From assembly GCA_039184335.1 (NCBI GenBank), contig JBCDBD010000012.1, positions 6,868-70,867 of the forward strand: a stretch of 64,000 nucleotides of DNA, read 5' to 3'. Below are positions 61,446 to 64,000 of this stretch, one piece after another. A program made the position numbers and the translations under genes. Origin of the DNA: JBCDBD01 sp039184335 (lineage in GTDB: Bacteria; Bacteroidota; Bacteroidia; Flavobacteriales; Flavobacteriaceae). The stretch's first letter is position 1. Every line of letters begins with the position of its first letter. The notes below the pieces were generated by a model, which was not told the origin of the DNA, searched no databases, and was given only the letters and a program-made list of their open reading frames with translations.

Positions 61446-62270
61446 TTATTTCTTTCTACGTTCTACAATATACCTGTTGCTGTCTTTAGTCTTGGAACGG
61501 GTTCTGAATCCTTTCGCAGGAATGCCGTTCTTCGATCTTGGATGGCCTCCTGAAGCCCTGCCTTCACCGCCACCCATTGGATGGTCCACTGGGTTCATTA
61601 CCACTGGCCTTGTTCTAGGCCTTCTACCCAGCCACCTGCTTCTACCGGCCTTACCGGAAACCAGCAATTGATGATCGGAATTGGATACCGCCCCTATAGT
61701 GGCCATGCAGTTGGCCAGCACCATTCGTGTTTCCCCAGAGGGAAGTTTGATGGTGACAAACTTACCGTCCTTGGCCATTAACTGGGCGAACGTTCCAGCA
61801 CTTCTTGCCATTACGGCTCCTTGGCCAGGACGCAATTCGATGCAAGAAATGATGGTTCCCAAAGGAATTTCGCTCAACGGCAATGCATTACCTATCTCTG
61901 GGGCGGCTTTTTCACCCGCAGAGACTTTTTGACCTACTTGCAGGCCATTTTGGGCAACAACGTATCTTTTCTCGCCGTCATTGTATTCCAACAAAGCGAT
62001 GAATGCGGTTCGGTTTGGATCGTACTGAATTGACTTTACCTCGGCATCAATACCTTGCTTATCTCTTTTGAAGTCGATGATACGGTACCTTCTTTTGTGA
62101 CCACCACCGCGATGGCGCACGGTCATTTTTCCTTGACTGTTTCTACCTCCTGACTTTTTTAACGGAGCGAGCAAGCTCTTCTCCGGCTTATCAGTAGTAA
62201 TCGCGTCAAATCCGTTTACTACTCTAAAACGCTGTCCTGGAGTGATTGGCTTTAATTTTCTGACTGACAT
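61446..62270 (-). CDS. rplB: Ribosomal protein uL2
   Basis: 274 residues, needed for peptidyl transfer (GRNSQGKMTVRHRGGGHKRR; NPVDHPMGGGEGRASGGHPR). Confidence 0.98.
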   Translation of the reverse strand: MSVRKLKPITPGQRFRVVNGFDAITTDKPEKSLLAPLKKSGGRNSQGKMTVRHRGGGHKRRYRIIDFKRDKQGIDAEVKSIQYDPNRTAFIALLEYNDGEKRYVVAQNGLQVGQKVSAGEKAAPEIGNALPLSEIPLGTIISCIELRPGQGAVMARSAGTFAQLMAKDGKFVTIKLPSGETRMVLANCMATIGAVSNSDHQLLVSGKAGRSRWLGRRPRTRPVVMNPVDHPMGGGEGRASGGHPRSKNGIPAKGFRTRSKTKDSNRYIVERRKK

Positions 62271-62279
62271 TGCTAGTCT

Positions 62280-62570
62280 TTATAGATTACTGTAAAAATC
62301 AATAATATCACCCTCAGCCACATCAACAATGGCCTTTTTGAGCGCATTCGTCTTTCCATGCTGAATTCCGGTTTTGGTATACCGTGTTCTTCGGTTTGGA
62401 CCGTAATTCATCGTTCTCACTTTTTCAACAGAAACACCATAAGTTGCCTCAACAGCTTCTTTGATCTGCAATTTATTGGCAGAAGGGTCTACATAGAAGC
62501 CATAGCGATTAAAAAGTTCACTATCAGCTGTCATCTTCTCTGTTATGATTGGTTTTATCAACACACCCAT
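62280..62570 (-). CDS. rplW: Ribosomal protein uL23
   Basis: 96 residues (LIKPIITEKMTADSELFNRY). It docks trigger factor and SRP at the tunnel exit. Confidence 0.97.
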   Translation of the reverse strand: MGVLIKPIITEKMTADSELFNRYGFYVDPSANKLQIKEAVEATYGVSVEKVRTMNYGPNRRTRYTKTGIQHGKTNALKKAIVDVAEGDIIDFYSNL

Positions 62571-62581
62571 CTTGTCTCTAT

Positions 62582-63208
62582 TTAGCTTAAGTTCGATTCT
62601 ATTCCTTCCACCGCGCTTTCCAAAAGCACTATGCTCTTCGCCTTTAAAATCTTGTAAGTATTTAATTCTGAGTTTGTTATAACTTCAGAACTGTTCAAAT
62701 TACGCGACGACAAATATACGTTATTATTTGTGTCACCCAACACTATCAAAGATTTTTTGCTTTCAATACCCAAAGACTTGAGTACGGCTATGAAATCCTT
62801 GGTTTTTGGTACTTCAAAACTAAAGTCTTCAACCACTAACAATTCTTTTTCTTTTGACTTCAGGCTTAACGCAGATTTTCGGGCCAAACGTTTTACGTTT
62901 TTGTTCAATTTTTGCGTGTAATCCTTAGGGCGGGGACCAAAAATTCGACCACCACCCCTAAAAACAGGGGATTTGATACTTCCTGCCCGCGCAGTTCCTG
63001 TACCCTTCTGCTTTTTGATTTTTCGGGTACTACCCGCAATCTCTGCCCTTTCTTTGGCCTTGTGTGTACCTTGTCGTTGATGTGCCAAATATTGCTTGAC
63101 ATCTAAATAAATAGCATGTTCGTTTGGCTCAATCGCAAAAACATTGTCAGAAAGATCTACCTTTCTGCCTGTTTCTTTTCCCGTAATATCTAAAACTGCT
63201 ACCTTCAT
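62582..63208 (-). CDS. rplD: Ribosomal protein uL4
   Basis: 208 residues; binds 23S rRNA and, in other bacteria, controls its own operon (GTHKAKERAEIAGSTRKIKK; GSIKSPVFRGGGRIFGPRPK). Its ATG overlaps the rplC stop by 1 base. Confidence 0.98.
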   Translation of the reverse strand: MKVAVLDITGKETGRKVDLSDNVFAIEPNEHAIYLDVKQYLAHQRQGTHKAKERAEIAGSTRKIKKQKGTGTARAGSIKSPVFRGGGRIFGPRPKDYTQKLNKNVKRLARKSALSLKSKEKELLVVEDFSFEVPKTKDFIAVLKSLGIESKKSLIVLGDTNNNVYLSSRNLNSSEVITNSELNTYKILKAKSIVLLESAVEGIESNLS

Positions 63209-63825
63209 TACTTCTCAATTGTTACATAAGCGTTTTTGTGTCCTGGAACGCAACCTTTGACTACGATCAGATTTTTTTCAGGAACCACTTTCAAGACTCT
63301 TAAGTTTTGAACCGTAACTCTTTCGCCACCCATTCTACCGGCCATTTTCATTCCCTTGAAAACTCGGGCAGGGTATGATGCAGCACCTATGGAACCCGGG
63401 GCTCTCAGTCTGTTGTGCTGACCATGGGTTGCTTGGCCAACACCGCCAAAACCATGTCGCTTTACTACACCTTGGAACCCTTTTCCTTTAGATGTACCCA
63501 CAACATCAACAAATTCACCCTCAACAAAAAGGTCAGCACCCAGAGTGTCACCTAATTTGTATTTACCTTCAAAATCACGGAATTCAACGACCTTTTTTTT
63601 AGGAGAAGCACCTGCTTTCTTTGCATGGCCAAGTTCAGCCTTGTTTGCACGTTTTTCTGCCTTGTCATCGAAACCCAATTGAAGGGCACTGTACCCGTCA
63701 ACCTCTTCGGTTCTGACTTGGGTAACCACGCATGGGCCAGCTTCAAGAACGGTACATGGAATATTCTTTCCATTCTCGTCAAAGATGCTGGTCATACCGA
63801 TTTTTCTTCCTATTAACCCAGACAT
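63208..63825 (-). CDS. rplC: Ribosomal protein uL3
   Basis: 205 residues (MSGLIGRKIGMTSIFDENGK; GFQGVVKRHGFGGVGQATHG). First gene of this transcription unit seen; rpsJ, usually directly upstream, is not within the next 175 bp. ATG 63825 is used; a longer frame to 63861 runs into the leader. Confidence 0.97.
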   Translation of the reverse strand: MSGLIGRKIGMTSIFDENGKNIPCTVLEAGPCVVTQVRTEEVDGYSALQLGFDDKAEKRANKAELGHAKKAGASPKKKVVEFRDFEGKYKLGDTLGADLFVEGEFVDVVGTSKGKGFQGVVKRHGFGGVGQATHGQHNRLRAPGSIGAASYPARVFKGMKMAGRMGGERVTVQNLRVLKVVPEKNLIVVKGCVPGHKNAYVTIEK

Positions 63826-63978
63826 TTTATTTAGTATTAATTGTTTACTTTTTAACGCCAAAATTTTGGCAAAAAAATTGGGTCAAAGAAAAAATCCTGT
63901 GACCCAGATATATTTTCTTTTTCCCGTTTTTCCTTCGCACACAGCTCCGGACATGTCTACCTTTTTTCTCAAAAGGCG
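63826..63978 (-). promoter_or_regulatory. Structured leader of the rplC operon
   Basis: About 150 bases of 5' untranslated RNA before rplC. On the minus strand it holds hairpin GGGTCA/TGACCC (63880-63905) and a 14-bp perfect palindrome GCCAAAATTTTGGC (63857-63870). A leader of this length between a promoter and rplC suggests autogenous control, perhaps by L4 or L3; this is inference. Confidence 0.45.
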
Positions 63979-63980
63979 TG

Positions 63981-63988
63981 CAAATTTA
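63981..63988 (-). promoter_or_regulatory. -7 promoter element of the rplC operon
   Basis: TAAATTTG on the minus strand, a full match to the Bacteroidota consensus, near the window edge. Confidence 0.55.
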
Positions 63989-64000
63989 CACTTTTATTTC

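Noticed and set aside
63826..64000. rpsJ at the window edge
   Set aside because: The region reads as leader and promoter; no S10 frame is present in it.

Overview
This window is a piece of chromosome from a member of the Flavobacteriaceae (Bacteroidota), most likely a marine one. The evidence is consistent across the window: many start codons are preceded by the Bacteroidota -7 promoter element TAnnTTTG and hardly any by a Shine-Dalgarno sequence. Gene families typical of the group are present (FecR/ECF sigma/TonB-receptor trio, two-component regulator-propeller sensor, CtlX, NamZ, DUF853). A flavobacterial proteorhodopsin sits next to blh, and the S10-spc-alpha ribosomal cluster has the Bacteroidota form (zinc-free S14, L36 and S4; no adk or map after secY). 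The genus cannot be fixed by eye. No rRNA, tRNA, CRISPR array, insertion sequence or prophage was seen.

Layout. 1-2.1 kb: the start of malate synthase (aceB) diverges from an ScfR/RamB-type regulator, with an operator-like repeat array between them. 2.1-19.5 kb: mixed housekeeping and envelope genes (mutarotase, PLP-dependent sulfur amino acid enzyme, Lol-type permease, NamZ muramidase, sterol-desaturase-like hydroxylase, QueE, a secreted RidA, DUF853 ATPase, several lipoproteins) and one decayed DUF2306 membrane-protein gene. 19.5-27 kb: an OmpA-like protein, a LuxR-type response regulator with its propeller sensor kinase, and folD-ffh. 27-33 kb: a very acidic, internally repetitive lipoprotein diverges from an ECF sigma, FecR and TonB-receptor set. 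33-35 kb: the photoheterotrophy pair, blh (retinal formation from beta-carotene) and proteorhodopsin, divergent around a 12-bp inverted repeat. 35-50 kb: argS, an SDR/DUF2867 gene, two amidinotransferase-fold enzymes, a membrane LytTR regulator, a serine hydrolase, then gltA, glgA, eno and carA. 50-64 kb: the ribosomal super-operon on the minus strand, from rplQ (last gene) back to rplC (first gene seen), with its own promoter and a structured leader.

How parts work together. Proteorhodopsin and Blh form one functional unit: Blh makes retinal and the opsin uses it to pump protons in light. Malate synthase, its regulator and citrate synthase belong to the glyoxylate shunt/TCA node, which in the flavobacterium Dokdonia is known to respond to light together with proteorhodopsin. 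The ECF/FecR/TonB genes look like a cell-surface signalling set, and the neighbouring acidic lipoprotein is a plausible target or partner of unknown function. The least explained items are that lipoprotein, the ordered 18-bp repeats at aceB/scfR, the proteorhodopsin-blh palindrome, the leader and long spacers of the ribosomal operon, and a repeat element that has become the C-terminus of a RidA protein.
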